This document shows, piece after piece, positions 7,349-14,413 of a DNA stretch of 17,077 bases; the stretch's first letter is position 1; each line of letters begins with the position of its first letter. Location of the stretch: assembly GCA_025656435.1 (NCBI GenBank), contig JAHXHT010000023.1, positions 1 through 17,077 on the forward strand, written 5' to 3'. The translations under genes and the position numbers were made by a program. Below the pieces are notes generated by a model, which saw only the letters and a program-made list of their open reading frames with translations, searched no databases and was not told the DNA's origin. Source of the DNA: Candidatus Thiodiazotropha sp. (ex Gloverina cf. vestifex) (GTDB lineage: Bacteria; Pseudomonadota; Gammaproteobacteria; Chromatiales; Chromatiaceae).

Positions 7349-7849
7349 CTATGATTTTGGGCTCAGCTGATCATCCCGTAACATTGGTGTGAAGTAGTCA
7401 TCTGCCACTTCGATATCAACGGGGTCGCCTGCCTCATTCACAAGTAGTTGCTCATAGTCGTTCCAACCGCGCAGACCGGTTTTCAGGGAGGCCACGTTCC
7501 CGAACCCGAGCAGATGCATGGAAAATGCCGCCAACACACTACGATAACCCGATCGACAGACCACCACGACCTCTCGTTCCCTGGCCTTCACCAATTCGGG
7601 AATCGTCTCTTCATAGTCCCATTCACAGGCTGATTCGAGGATTCCCCTGGGTGCAGCGATAGATCCCTCGATATGCATGGCATCGTACTCATAGGGCTCT
7701 CGAACATCGACAACCATGAGTTCGGGATTCTCCGCTATACGTTCTTCCAGATCCCAGGGCATGATCTCCTTTACATTACCAAGGCACTCGCTGATCAAGC
7801 CGAGAAAATTTTTCATGTCGTTTAGTTCCACTTGCGGGAGAGAAATCAT
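7349..7849 (-). CDS. Rhodanese-domain protein, last gene of the NarXL-like operon
   Basis: The 166-residue product has a rhodanese domain at about residues 27-135: ELMVVDVREPYEYDAMHIEGS, catalytic Cys98 in the loop CRSGYR (VVVVCRSGYRSVLAAF), and SLKTGLRGWNDYE. About 30 extra C-terminal residues (VDIEVADDYFTPMLRDDQL) follow the fold. The annotated ATG at 7849 has a GGGGAG only 2 nt away, too close to be ideal; Met12 (7816, MKNFLGLISECLGN) is a plausible alternative start with a poorer Shine-Dalgarno. It begins 9 bp after the response-regulator stop codon, so co-transcription is likely. It transfers sulfane sulfur to an unknown acceptor and is distinct from the shorter rhodanese at 5404-5733. 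Confidence 0.9.
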   Translation of the reverse strand: MISLPQVELNDMKNFLGLISECLGNVKEIMPWDLEERIAENPELMVVDVREPYEYDAMHIEGSIAAPRGILESACEWDYEETIPELVKAREREVVVVCRSGYRSVLAAFSMHLLGFGNVASLKTGLRGWNDYEQLLVNEAGDPVDIEVADDYFTPMLRDDQLSPKS

Positions 7850-7858
7850 CTCTCCCCA

Positions 7859-8521
7859 TTAAATCGTATTATTTTGTGAGCCCCTTGAGCAGAGATTCTG
7901 TTCGACTGCGATAACTGCCGCTTCAACCCGCGAATGCACCTCCAGCTTACGCAAAATCGCCTTGACGTGGAGCTTAACGGTGCCATCGGAGATACCCAGA
8001 TTTCGCGCGATAACTTTATTGCTTTGTCCATCAGCAAGATGGCAGAGGATTTCCCGCTCCCGTGGTGTCAGGTCATCCAGCGATGACGTCTGCTTGCTGC
8101 TACTGGGCGGCCCCCCTTGTACTGCCTTGGCCAGTACACTGGTCAGCTCCTTTGCGACTACAGTATCACCCTTGACGATCTGCTGTAAGGCGTCAATCAG
8201 TTCATTCGGTTCCATATCCTTCAGCAGATACCCCTGGGCGCCTGTCTGCAGCGCCTCGATGACATCCGACTCCTCCCTGCTGGTGGTCAACATGCTGATC
8301 GGCATGGCGGGATAGTGCTTACGAAGCACCGACAGGACTTCCGTGCCGGTCATATCCGGCATACGCATATCGAGCAACACCACATCCGGTTTCTCCTGAG
8401 CCACAATCTCTATGCCCTTCAGACAGTCACCCTCGGCAACGACATCAATCCCCCGCCGCTCCAGCAACTCCTGAAGCCCAATACGAAACAGGGCATGATC
8501 ATCGATCAGCAGCACGCGCAT
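7859..8521 (-). CDS. NarL/FixJ-family response regulator
   Basis: At 220 residues it has an N-terminal receiver (LLIDDHALFRIGL; acidic pair Asp7-Asp8, phospho-acceptor Asp51 in VVLLDMRMPDMTG, conserved Thr79/80 and Lys101) and a C-terminal LuxR-type helix-turn-helix at about 150-207 (LTPREREILCHLADGQSN, then GTVKLHVKAILRKLEVHSR). The receiver and recognition helix closely resemble NarL (TVKVHVK in E. coli), so similar heptamer sites may be bound. It lies 5 bp after the kinase stop codon, and its AGAGG Shine-Dalgarno overlaps that stop, suggesting translational coupling and a cognate pair. No nitrate reductase genes are present in the window, so the name NarL is a family label rather than a proven function. 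Confidence 0.94.
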   Translation of the reverse strand: MRVLLIDDHALFRIGLQELLERRGIDVVAEGDCLKGIEIVAQEKPDVVLLDMRMPDMTGTEVLSVLRKHYPAMPISMLTTSREESDVIEALQTGAQGYLLKDMEPNELIDALQQIVKGDTVVAKELTSVLAKAVQGGPPSSSKQTSSLDDLTPREREILCHLADGQSNKVIARNLGISDGTVKLHVKAILRKLEVHSRVEAAVIAVEQNLCSRGSQNNTI

Positions 8522-8526
8522 CTCAT

Positions 8527-10200
8527 CTACCTCTGCAAACTCGCTTCGCTCTTGGCGCTGCGAATAATCAGTTCAACCCGGGTTCCTTCTCCCGGTTCGC
8601 TCTCAATGGAAAAGTCACCGCCAATCCTTCTCGCCCGCTCCTCCATGATTGACAGTCCAATATGCTCGCCCGGATTCCCTTTGGGTGCAGTGCCTTCGAA
8701 ACCCACACCGTCATCCTCCACCAGGATCAGATAGCTGCCCGGACTGCGACAACGTAACAGGACACGTACCGTATGCGCCTTGGCATGTTTACGTATATTT
8801 GCCAGTGATTCCTGCACAATTCTCAATGCCTGCATCTCTTGTGTGGTATCGAGATCTACCTTGATACAGTCCGGTTGAAAAAAAGCCGATATGCCTGTCT
8901 CCTGCTGGAAACGCTCCACCAACTTTTCCAGGGCCTGGACCAAACCCCGCTGATCCAATGGTGCGCGAAAACTGTTGATCAACTCTCTCAGTTCATCATG
9001 CGCCTCATCCAAACCATTGTGGATTCGCTGTGCCTCAAACATCAACTTCTCCGAGGCATCGCCATCCTCCAGGGTATCCTCCAACATGCGGATCTGGAAA
9101 CGCAGACTGGCCAGCGTCTGAGCCAGTGAGTCGTGCAGTTCATGGGCCAGGGAGGTCCGTTCCTCGACAATGGATAGTCGTCGAGCCTCGGTATCTGAAC
9201 GTTGTTTGGCCACCGCCATACCCAGGTGACTACCAATCGTATTCAGGATATCTAGCACATCTTCCCGGCCATCGTAGATGCCCGGTTTGTCGACGTAGAG
9301 ATGGTAGAAACCCAACACATCACCGTGATACCACATCGGTACGGAGACCCGTTCCACCTCATCCGGACCAAACATGCGGCGATCATTTCTGTGTGAACAG
9401 ATTCCGGCATCCTGTGAGCAGAGGATATCTCCCGGCGACAGCGCGATACCACACTGGCAGAGCTTAATCGGTAACATCTCCTGCTCGTTGTAGAGTCTGC
9501 CATTTTGATCAATGCAACCGACCTGCCGCACTCGGTCACCCTGAAGCACCAAATGAACTGTGGCAGAGCGGGCACTGACCATGCGCTTGAAGACGCCCAT
9601 ATATTCCAGCAACAGCTCATCCAGATTTTCCGACTGGTTGATGCCAGCAGCCACATCGTACAGCACCTGAAGTGAGGTGGTCTTCTGCGCCAGACGCCAT
9701 GTCTGGCGGGCCACACGCACTTCCATATCCTCATAGATATCAGTCAGCTCCTCGTTCAGGCTGTCGATATCTTTTGCCATTCCACTCAATACCCCGGTCT
9801 GTTCCGAGACCCGATTGGCCACCGGTTCACCCTGGCAGACCTGATTGACAGTCTGCTCCAATGACGCCAGCGGACGCAGCAGTTGGCTACGCAAACGTAT
9901 CAATAACATCAGTAAAGAGAAAAGCGCCATAAGGCTGGCAACGAAGAGCAGCCCTTGTAGCAGCTGGCGACTCCCCTGCTCCGCAAGCAACATGAGTGCA
10001 AACAGCAGGCAAAAGAGGGTGCTCAATCCTAACATCAGGATCGGAACAAGCAGATTACCGGTAACCAAAATACGTAGACTCGGCCAATGCCGGGAATCAA
10101 TCATCCCCTCAAGCCAGGTCAACCAGCCATGCTCGCGCTGATAATCGTCGCCCCTGGCGCCACCCGCCGTCAGGACCGTCCGTTTCTCTTCAACTTGCAT
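8527..10200 (-). CDS. NarX-like sensor histidine kinase lacking a periplasmic sensor domain
   Basis: The 557-residue kinase starts with two membrane helices (about residues 43-72 and 80-102) joined by only some 7-8 residues, then a HAMP-like segment (106-155), a coiled linker, and a GAF-like cytoplasmic sensor (about 180-335) holding four cysteines at 248, 250, 261 and 268. The HisKA_3 dimerisation helix carries the phospho-acceptor His356 in AHELHDSLAQTLAS, and the ATPase domain has the N-box around Asn468 (SLANIRKHAKA) and G1 box VEDDGVGFE. The lower half strongly resembles NarX/NarQ, but the roughly 100-residue nitrate-binding periplasmic domain with its P-box is missing. The signal is therefore probably membrane-internal or cytoplasmic, perhaps redox through the cysteines (inference). 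It begins 12 bp after the cca stop. Confidence 0.93.
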   Translation of the reverse strand: MQVEEKRTVLTAGGARGDDYQREHGWLTWLEGMIDSRHWPSLRILVTGNLLVPILMLGLSTLFCLLFALMLLAEQGSRQLLQGLLFVASLMALFSLLMLLIRLRSQLLRPLASLEQTVNQVCQGEPVANRVSEQTGVLSGMAKDIDSLNEELTDIYEDMEVRVARQTWRLAQKTTSLQVLYDVAAGINQSENLDELLLEYMGVFKRMVSARSATVHLVLQGDRVRQVGCIDQNGRLYNEQEMLPIKLCQCGIALSPGDILCSQDAGICSHRNDRRMFGPDEVERVSVPMWYHGDVLGFYHLYVDKPGIYDGREDVLDILNTIGSHLGMAVAKQRSDTEARRLSIVEERTSLAHELHDSLAQTLASLRFQIRMLEDTLEDGDASEKLMFEAQRIHNGLDEAHDELRELINSFRAPLDQRGLVQALEKLVERFQQETGISAFFQPDCIKVDLDTTQEMQALRIVQESLANIRKHAKAHTVRVLLRCRSPGSYLILVEDDGVGFEGTAPKGNPGEHIGLSIMEERARRIGGDFSIESEPGEGTRVELIIRSAKSEASLQR

Positions 10201-10212
10201 AATGGGACTCTA

Positions 10213-11379
10213 TCACGAACCACTCTCATCGGCGTTGCGCATTGGACCGGCAATCAAGCGTTCACGCAGTTGTTCTTCCCGCCAAGCCTGCAGCGCCTGG
10301 CCCAAGGCTTTACCCTGTAATTCCTGCTGATAAAAAGATGCCGGAGGCTTGGCCAGAAGAACCTCGCTGGCCAGCATCAATCCGTCTTCCCGCTGCACTA
10401 GCGCATCTGGCCATAGTGCCTTTGCTGCAAGCATGAAGCGCTGGAAACGCTGTGGCTGTTGTTGTGGCTTCAACCGACCCGCAAGTTCCAGCAGACCACG
10501 GAAATCCTGCGGTGACGGTAAGCCGTTACGAAAGGCTAGAAGGTCGTTCAGCAGTTGACTCTCATCCCGCCCGGCCCGCATTGATCCTAACCAATCATCG
10601 ATACCATCGACACTGACTGCAGTATCGTAAAGTGAGACCGAAAGCCGAACACTGGGATCGTCTGTCAGCGCGACAGTGCGCTTAAGTGCTGCCAAACTTT
10701 CTTTTTCAGGATCACTTTTGTGGGATCCAGGCAGGCCCAGGATATGATCGACAGCGGGCATCAGATGCAGCAAGACACCACTGCGATGCAGTACCTCGAA
10801 AAAGCGCCAGGGCTGTGTCTCTGCCATGGCCCGACTCATCTCTCGCCAGACCCGTTCAGCCTTGAGATTGGCCAGATCCGGCGAGACTGCCATCTTTTTC
10901 ATCAGCCGGTGGGTTCCATGAGCCACACGAAAACCCCACTGTCCCAGCTTGGCGGCAAAACGAGCGATCCGCAGCAGCCGTACCGGATCTTCCGCAAAGG
11001 CTGGCGTTATATGACGTAAGAGACCATTATCCAGGTCCTCACGACCACCACAGACATCAATCAGGTTTCCAGCCACATCCATGGCAAGAGCGTTAATTGT
11101 CAGGTCCCTGCGTAACAGATCCTGCTCAAGGGTGACCTCTGGGCCAGAAGCGACGCGAAAGCCTTTGTAACCGGGTCCGGTCTTCTCCTCGGTACGCGCC
11201 AAGGCGTACTCATCCCCACTCTCGGGATGGAGAAACACAGGAAAGTCTGCATCGATCGGACGAAAGCCCTGGGCCAGCATTTGTGCTGAGGTGGCGCCCA
11301 CCACGACCCAGTCCCGCTCATGCACGGGCAACTCGAGAAGTTGATCCCTTACCGCACCACCCACTAAGTAGACCTTCAC
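10213..11379 (-). CDS. cca: CCA-adding enzyme (tRNA nucleotidyltransferase), HD region degenerate
   Basis: The 388-residue product follows E. coli Cca: KVYLVGGAVRDQLLELPVHERDWVVVGAT at the N-terminus with nucleotidyltransferase carboxylates Glu21 and Asp23, DADFPVFLHPESGDEYALARTEEKTGPGY, RRDLTINALAM near 91-100 and PVRLLRIARFAAKLG near 132. It completes or repairs tRNA 3' CCA ends. The open frame extends upstream to 11550, but that 57-residue extension is Cys/Arg-rich and overlaps the ABC gene; the GTG at 11379, preceded by GAGG 8 nt away, gives the family N-terminus and was chosen. Where E. coli has the HD motif (LCHDLGKG) this protein reads SLYDTAV near 249-255 and the following segment is shortened, so phosphohydrolase activity is probably absent. 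Its gene lies between the exporter and the kinase genes. Confidence 0.94.
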   Translation of the reverse strand: MKVYLVGGAVRDQLLELPVHERDWVVVGATSAQMLAQGFRPIDADFPVFLHPESGDEYALARTEEKTGPGYKGFRVASGPEVTLEQDLLRRDLTINALAMDVAGNLIDVCGGREDLDNGLLRHITPAFAEDPVRLLRIARFAAKLGQWGFRVAHGTHRLMKKMAVSPDLANLKAERVWREMSRAMAETQPWRFFEVLHRSGVLLHLMPAVDHILGLPGSHKSDPEKESLAALKRTVALTDDPSVRLSVSLYDTAVSVDGIDDWLGSMRAGRDESQLLNDLLAFRNGLPSPQDFRGLLELAGRLKPQQQPQRFQRFMLAAKALWPDALVQREDGLMLASEVLLAKPPASFYQQELQGKALGQALQAWREEQLRERLIAGPMRNADESGS

Positions 11380-11446
11380 CGTTTCAACCTCGCCACACTG
11401 CAGGGACGGGCATGACCACCGGGCATGGGAAACTGATGCGCAGCGG

Positions 11447-13270
11447 TCATGTGACTGATACCTCCGGCGACAAAGATGCCAGCTCCTGCTGTTCCTTTTG
11501 CTGCAGTTGCCACATCTGGTGATAAACCCCGCCCAACAGCAGCAGCTCATTATGGGTACCCTGCTCGATGATGCGGCCCCTCTCCATCACTAGGATACGA
11601 TCCGCATCCACAACCGTGGACAAACGGTGAGCGATCAGCAATGTCGTATGGTCTCTCGCCACCTCCCGCAGGGTCTCCTGTATCGCTTGCTCAGTCTTGG
11701 TATCCAGAGAGGATGTAGCCTCGTCGAAAACCAGAATGCGTGGCCGCTTGAGCATCGCACGGGCGATGGCAACTCGCTGCTTCTCTCCGCCGGAGAGCTT
11801 CAATCCCCGTTCACCCACAACCGTCTGATAGCCGTCCGGCAGTTGTTCAATGAACTCAGCAATGTGTGCGATTCGCGCTACTGCCTCGATCTCTTCCTGG
11901 CTTGCTTCGGGTCGGCCATAGGCCAGATTGTAGAGAATGGTATTGTTGAATAGCACGGTATCCTGGGGCACGATACCGATCATGGAACGCAGACTCCTGC
12001 GAGTCACTCTACGGATATCCTGTCCATCGATAGTGATGCGGCCACCCGTGACATCGTAAAAGCGAAACAGCAGGCGCGAAAGGGTCGACTTGCCCGCGCC
12101 ACTGTGGCCAACGACGGCCAGCTTCTCACCAGCACCGATGTTGAAATCCACCTTTGCGAGGATCTGACGCTCCGGCTGATAAGCAAAATCCACCTGCTCG
12201 AAACCCACCTCACCACCATCGAGTTTCAGTTCGACAGCGCCCGGGGCATCGGTGATCTCTGGTTTCTGCTCCAGTAACTTGAAGATCAGGTCCATGTCCG
12301 CCAGGGAGTATTTGACCTGGCGATAGACCATGCCAAGAAAGTTAAGCGGGATGAACAACTGCAGCATGAAAGCGTTGACCAGCACCAGGTCACCGATGGA
12401 CATACTCCCTTCTACGACGCCATTAGCAGCAAAGATCATCACGAAGGTAACGCCGAAAGCGATAATGCCGCCCTGTCCGAAATTCAGTAGGGACATGGAG
12501 GTCTGGCTTTTTACTGCATTTTCCTCCCAGTCAGCAAGCGTATTATCGAATCGCCTCAGCTCCAGGGGCTCATTGCCGAAGTACTTCACCGTCTCATAGT
12601 TGATCAAACTATCGAAGGCTTGGTTGTTTGCCTGGGAATCAAGGCGATTCATGACATGACGATACTCCATACGCCATTCGGTGATAGCAAGCGTAAAGCC
12701 CACATAGACCGCGACTGTACCGAAAGTGACCAGAGTGAAGATGATGTCATACTGGGTCAGCAATACGACCGCTACCAGGGCGAATTCCACCAGCATCGGG
12801 ATGATACTGAAGACCATATAGTTAAGAATCGTGCTGACCGAACGGGTACCCCGCTCCAGATCACGGCTGATGGCGCCGGTCTGGCGCTCCAAATGAAAAC
12901 GGAGCGATAGTTCATGCAGATGATTCAACACCCGATTGGAGAGATTGCGCATAGCCCGATAGCGGACCCGGGCAAAAATAGCATCACGTAGTTCGTTAAA
13001 TAACGCACTACCGAGTCGCAGAAGCCCATAACCAAGGAGGAGAAACAGGGGCAGTATCAGCATCGTCTGCTCACCCTTCTCGAGTCCATCGACAATCTCT
13101 TTGAGAACCAGAGGTATGCCCACATTCGCCAGTTTGGCCAACACAAGGCAACCCAGGGCGAATAGCGCCCGCCCCCGGTATTCCCAGAGAAAGGGCAGCA
13201 TATTCCGCAGATTGTGAAAATCGCGCCGGTCCTTGTGTACCGGGGCCTGGGATTGGATATGGCGGACCAT
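11447..13270 (-). CDS. Atm1/ABCB7-type ABC exporter (fused membrane and ATPase domains)
   Basis: This half-transporter of about 607 residues has six membrane helices over residues 25-320 and an ATPase domain at about 350-580. The signature INYETVKYFGNE near residue 230 and the preceding MNRLDSQ identify the Atm1/HMT1/ABCB7 branch. Walker A (GHSGAGKST, about 388), Q-loop (VPQDTVLF), LSGGEKQR, Walker B (ILVFDEATSSLD) and the H-loop (IAHRLST) are all intact. Bacterial relatives such as NaAtm1 export glutathione conjugates and metallated or persulfidated glutathione from the cytoplasm. A TTG at 13282 would add four residues; the ATG at 13270 is preferred but lacks a clear Shine-Dalgarno. It is probably first in the run with cca (67-bp gap), the kinase, the regulator and the rhodanese. 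Substrate is inference. Confidence 0.93.
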   Translation of the reverse strand: MVRHIQSQAPVHKDRRDFHNLRNMLPFLWEYRGRALFALGCLVLAKLANVGIPLVLKEIVDGLEKGEQTMLILPLFLLLGYGLLRLGSALFNELRDAIFARVRYRAMRNLSNRVLNHLHELSLRFHLERQTGAISRDLERGTRSVSTILNYMVFSIIPMLVEFALVAVVLLTQYDIIFTLVTFGTVAVYVGFTLAITEWRMEYRHVMNRLDSQANNQAFDSLINYETVKYFGNEPLELRRFDNTLADWEENAVKSQTSMSLLNFGQGGIIAFGVTFVMIFAANGVVEGSMSIGDLVLVNAFMLQLFIPLNFLGMVYRQVKYSLADMDLIFKLLEQKPEITDAPGAVELKLDGGEVGFEQVDFAYQPERQILAKVDFNIGAGEKLAVVGHSGAGKSTLSRLLFRFYDVTGGRITIDGQDIRRVTRRSLRSMIGIVPQDTVLFNNTILYNLAYGRPEASQEEIEAVARIAHIAEFIEQLPDGYQTVVGERGLKLSGGEKQRVAIARAMLKRPRILVFDEATSSLDTKTEQAIQETLREVARDHTTLLIAHRLSTVVDADRILVMERGRIIEQGTHNELLLLGGVYHQMWQLQQKEQQELASLSPEVSVT

Positions 13271-13372
13271 GTTATGAAACAATATCTGGACGGCAAACTG
13301 GAATCTTATCGGATTTCTGCCTGCCTTGCGCCTTTACACTTAAAAACCTACGGGTTTGGTGCCGGGCCGATC

Positions 13373-13400
13373 AGTATAAATCGGTTACAATTGCCAACAA
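13373..13400 (-). promoter_or_regulatory. Candidate sigma-70 promoter for the ABC exporter operon
   Basis: On the minus strand, TTGTTG (13400-13395), a 16-bp spacer and TATACT (13378-13373) lie about 103 bp upstream of the exporter ATG and only 20 bp from the divergent S24-like gene. The -10 hexamer is identical to that of the candidate rhd promoter. No good plus-strand promoter for the S24-like gene was found. Confidence 0.5.
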
Positions 13401-13419
13401 ATTCACTCAGCGAAATACT

Positions 13420-13776
13420 ATGAACCAAGATTGCAGCTACAACGAACTCTATCCCCTACAGGTGCTGGATGACAGCATGGAACCTGAGTTTCCCGAAAAG
13501 TGCATTATCGTCATAGAACCCTCTGACGTCTGTGCCACCGGTGCGTATGTGGTAGCCGAGGCCCAGGATGACCGCTGGTTTCGACAGTTCATCTCTGAAG
13601 GTGATGCAGGGAAACGACTGGTTGCACTAAAGGCTGGCTACCCTGACATCGAACTGACCGATGGTGAGTATAAAATTATCGGCGTCATCGTACAGCGAAA
13701 TATCGGGCGCAAGGTCAAGCACTATCATCCATACGTACCCAATGGCGTTCCACCCAAGAACATTGAAATCAACTAA
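13420..13776 (+). CDS. LexA-like S24-fold protein without a DNA-binding domain, probably non-catalytic
   Basis: The 118-residue protein resembles only the C-terminal protease domain of LexA/CI-type proteins. DDSMEPEFPEKCIIVIEPSD carries the usual serine (Ser19), and the end LVALKAGYPDIEL followed by YKIIGVIVQRN matches the final strands of the fold. The segment where the catalytic lysine is expected (VKRL in LexA) reads WFRQF, so the lysine seems to be replaced by arginine. There is no helix-turn-helix and no cleavable Ala-Gly linker. A catalytically dead binding domain is the simplest reading; a divergent peptidase remains possible. The ATG at 13420 has only a weak Shine-Dalgarno. It is divergent from the exporter operon and 130 bp before the 77-residue gene. 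Confidence 0.82.
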   Translation: MNQDCSYNELYPLQVLDDSMEPEFPEKCIIVIEPSDVCATGAYVVAEAQDDRWFRQFISEGDAGKRLVALKAGYPDIELTDGEYKIIGVIVQRNIGRKVKHYHPYVPNGVPPKNIEIN

Positions 13777-13906
13777 TGCTTTCCTGCCATTTCGGTCTAT
13801 TCTCAATAATGTGTCCTGAATAAACCCACTAGATAGAGACACAACCGGCCGTTAGAGCCGTGGCATGAAAATAACCATTGAACGCCTATAAAAAGGAGAG
13901 GAACGC

Positions 13907-14140
13907 ATGAACATCGATCTCGCTGACGTCACCCTGCATGTGGACGAAACACTCGACTCAGACGGATTGTCTCAACTGGAAGATGCATTTCGCAGTCGCG
14001 AGGGCGTCGTATCTGTCCATGTGGATCAAAGGCGTCCCCATCTATTCGTCTTGGAATACAATCCCAAGTTGGTGAATAGCAAAGACCTGGTGAAAATCCC
14101 TCAGTTTCAGGGATTACACGCAGAGCTTATCGGTCTTTAA
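13907..14140 (+). CDS. Small HMA-like ferredoxin-fold protein lacking the CxxC metal site
   Basis: The 77-residue product has the beta-alpha-beta-beta-alpha-beta pattern of heavy-metal-associated domains: a first strand ADVTLHVDE, a helix LSQLEDAFRSREGV, the GVVSVHVD strand, then LFVLEYNPKLVNSKDLVKIP. It contains no cysteine, so the usual metal-binding CxxC loop is absent and metallochaperone activity is unlikely in the standard form. The start is well fixed by AGGAGAGG about 6 nt before the ATG, one of the strongest ribosome-binding sites in the window, which suggests high translation. It stands 267 bp upstream of the SQR-like gene on the same strand. Function unknown; the fold assignment is from pattern only. 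Confidence 0.78.
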   Translation: MNIDLADVTLHVDETLDSDGLSQLEDAFRSREGVVSVHVDQRRPHLFVLEYNPKLVNSKDLVKIPQFQGLHAELIGL

Positions 14141-14221
14141 ATCTCCTGTCTGGATACACCGGCAGATAACGAAATCCACACGGGATCTAAAGGTGTTGCT
14201 GCCTTCCAGGCACTGTATTGC

Positions 14222-14242
14222 ACACCATTTTCAAAATGGTGT
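14222..14242. repeat. Perfect short palindrome downstream of the HMA-like gene
   Basis: ACACCATTTT and AAAATGGTGT are perfect 10-bp inverted arms around a single C. There is no following U-tract, so it is not a classical terminator; a dimeric-regulator operator or mRNA 3'-end hairpin are possibilities. It lies 81 bp after the HMA-like stop and about 170 bp before the SQR-like start. Confidence 0.55.
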
Positions 14243-14268
14243 ATTGGTCGCTCCTTTGCGCACTACAA

Positions 14269-14332
14269 TTAAGGAAGCTCTGAACACGGTGATTCATAGG
14301 TTGCCGAGTTAATAGCACTATCAACACTTCCT
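14269..14332. repeat. Possible degenerate remnant of the palindromic repeat at the right edge
   Basis: GGAAGCTCTGAAC (14273-14285) is identical to the 13-mer at 17002-17014. About 35 bp later ATCAACACTTCCT (14320-14332) is an imperfect match (10 of 13) to the right end ATCAGAGCTTCCT of the palindromic element, and TAATAGC, the core of that element, occurs between them. This fits a shortened or decayed copy, but the matches are short and could be partly chance. Confidence 0.4.
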
Positions 14333-14413
14333 CCGCCAGTCAGTGTAAACTACCCAGCAGGTTTCAGTCCCAGACAACCAAAAAGACACAATCATGACGA
14401 AAGGAGCATGGGC

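Noticed and set aside
8649..9467. Plus-strand open frames over the kinase gene, up to 145 residues
   Set aside because: They are antisense to a clearly conserved kinase, are Pro/Arg/Cys-rich and have no recognisable domain or ribosome-binding site.
11380..11550. N-terminal extension of the cca frame by 57 residues
   Set aside because: The extension is Cys/Arg-rich, overlaps the end of the ABC exporter gene, and the GTG at 11379 with GAGG upstream gives the normal family N-terminus.
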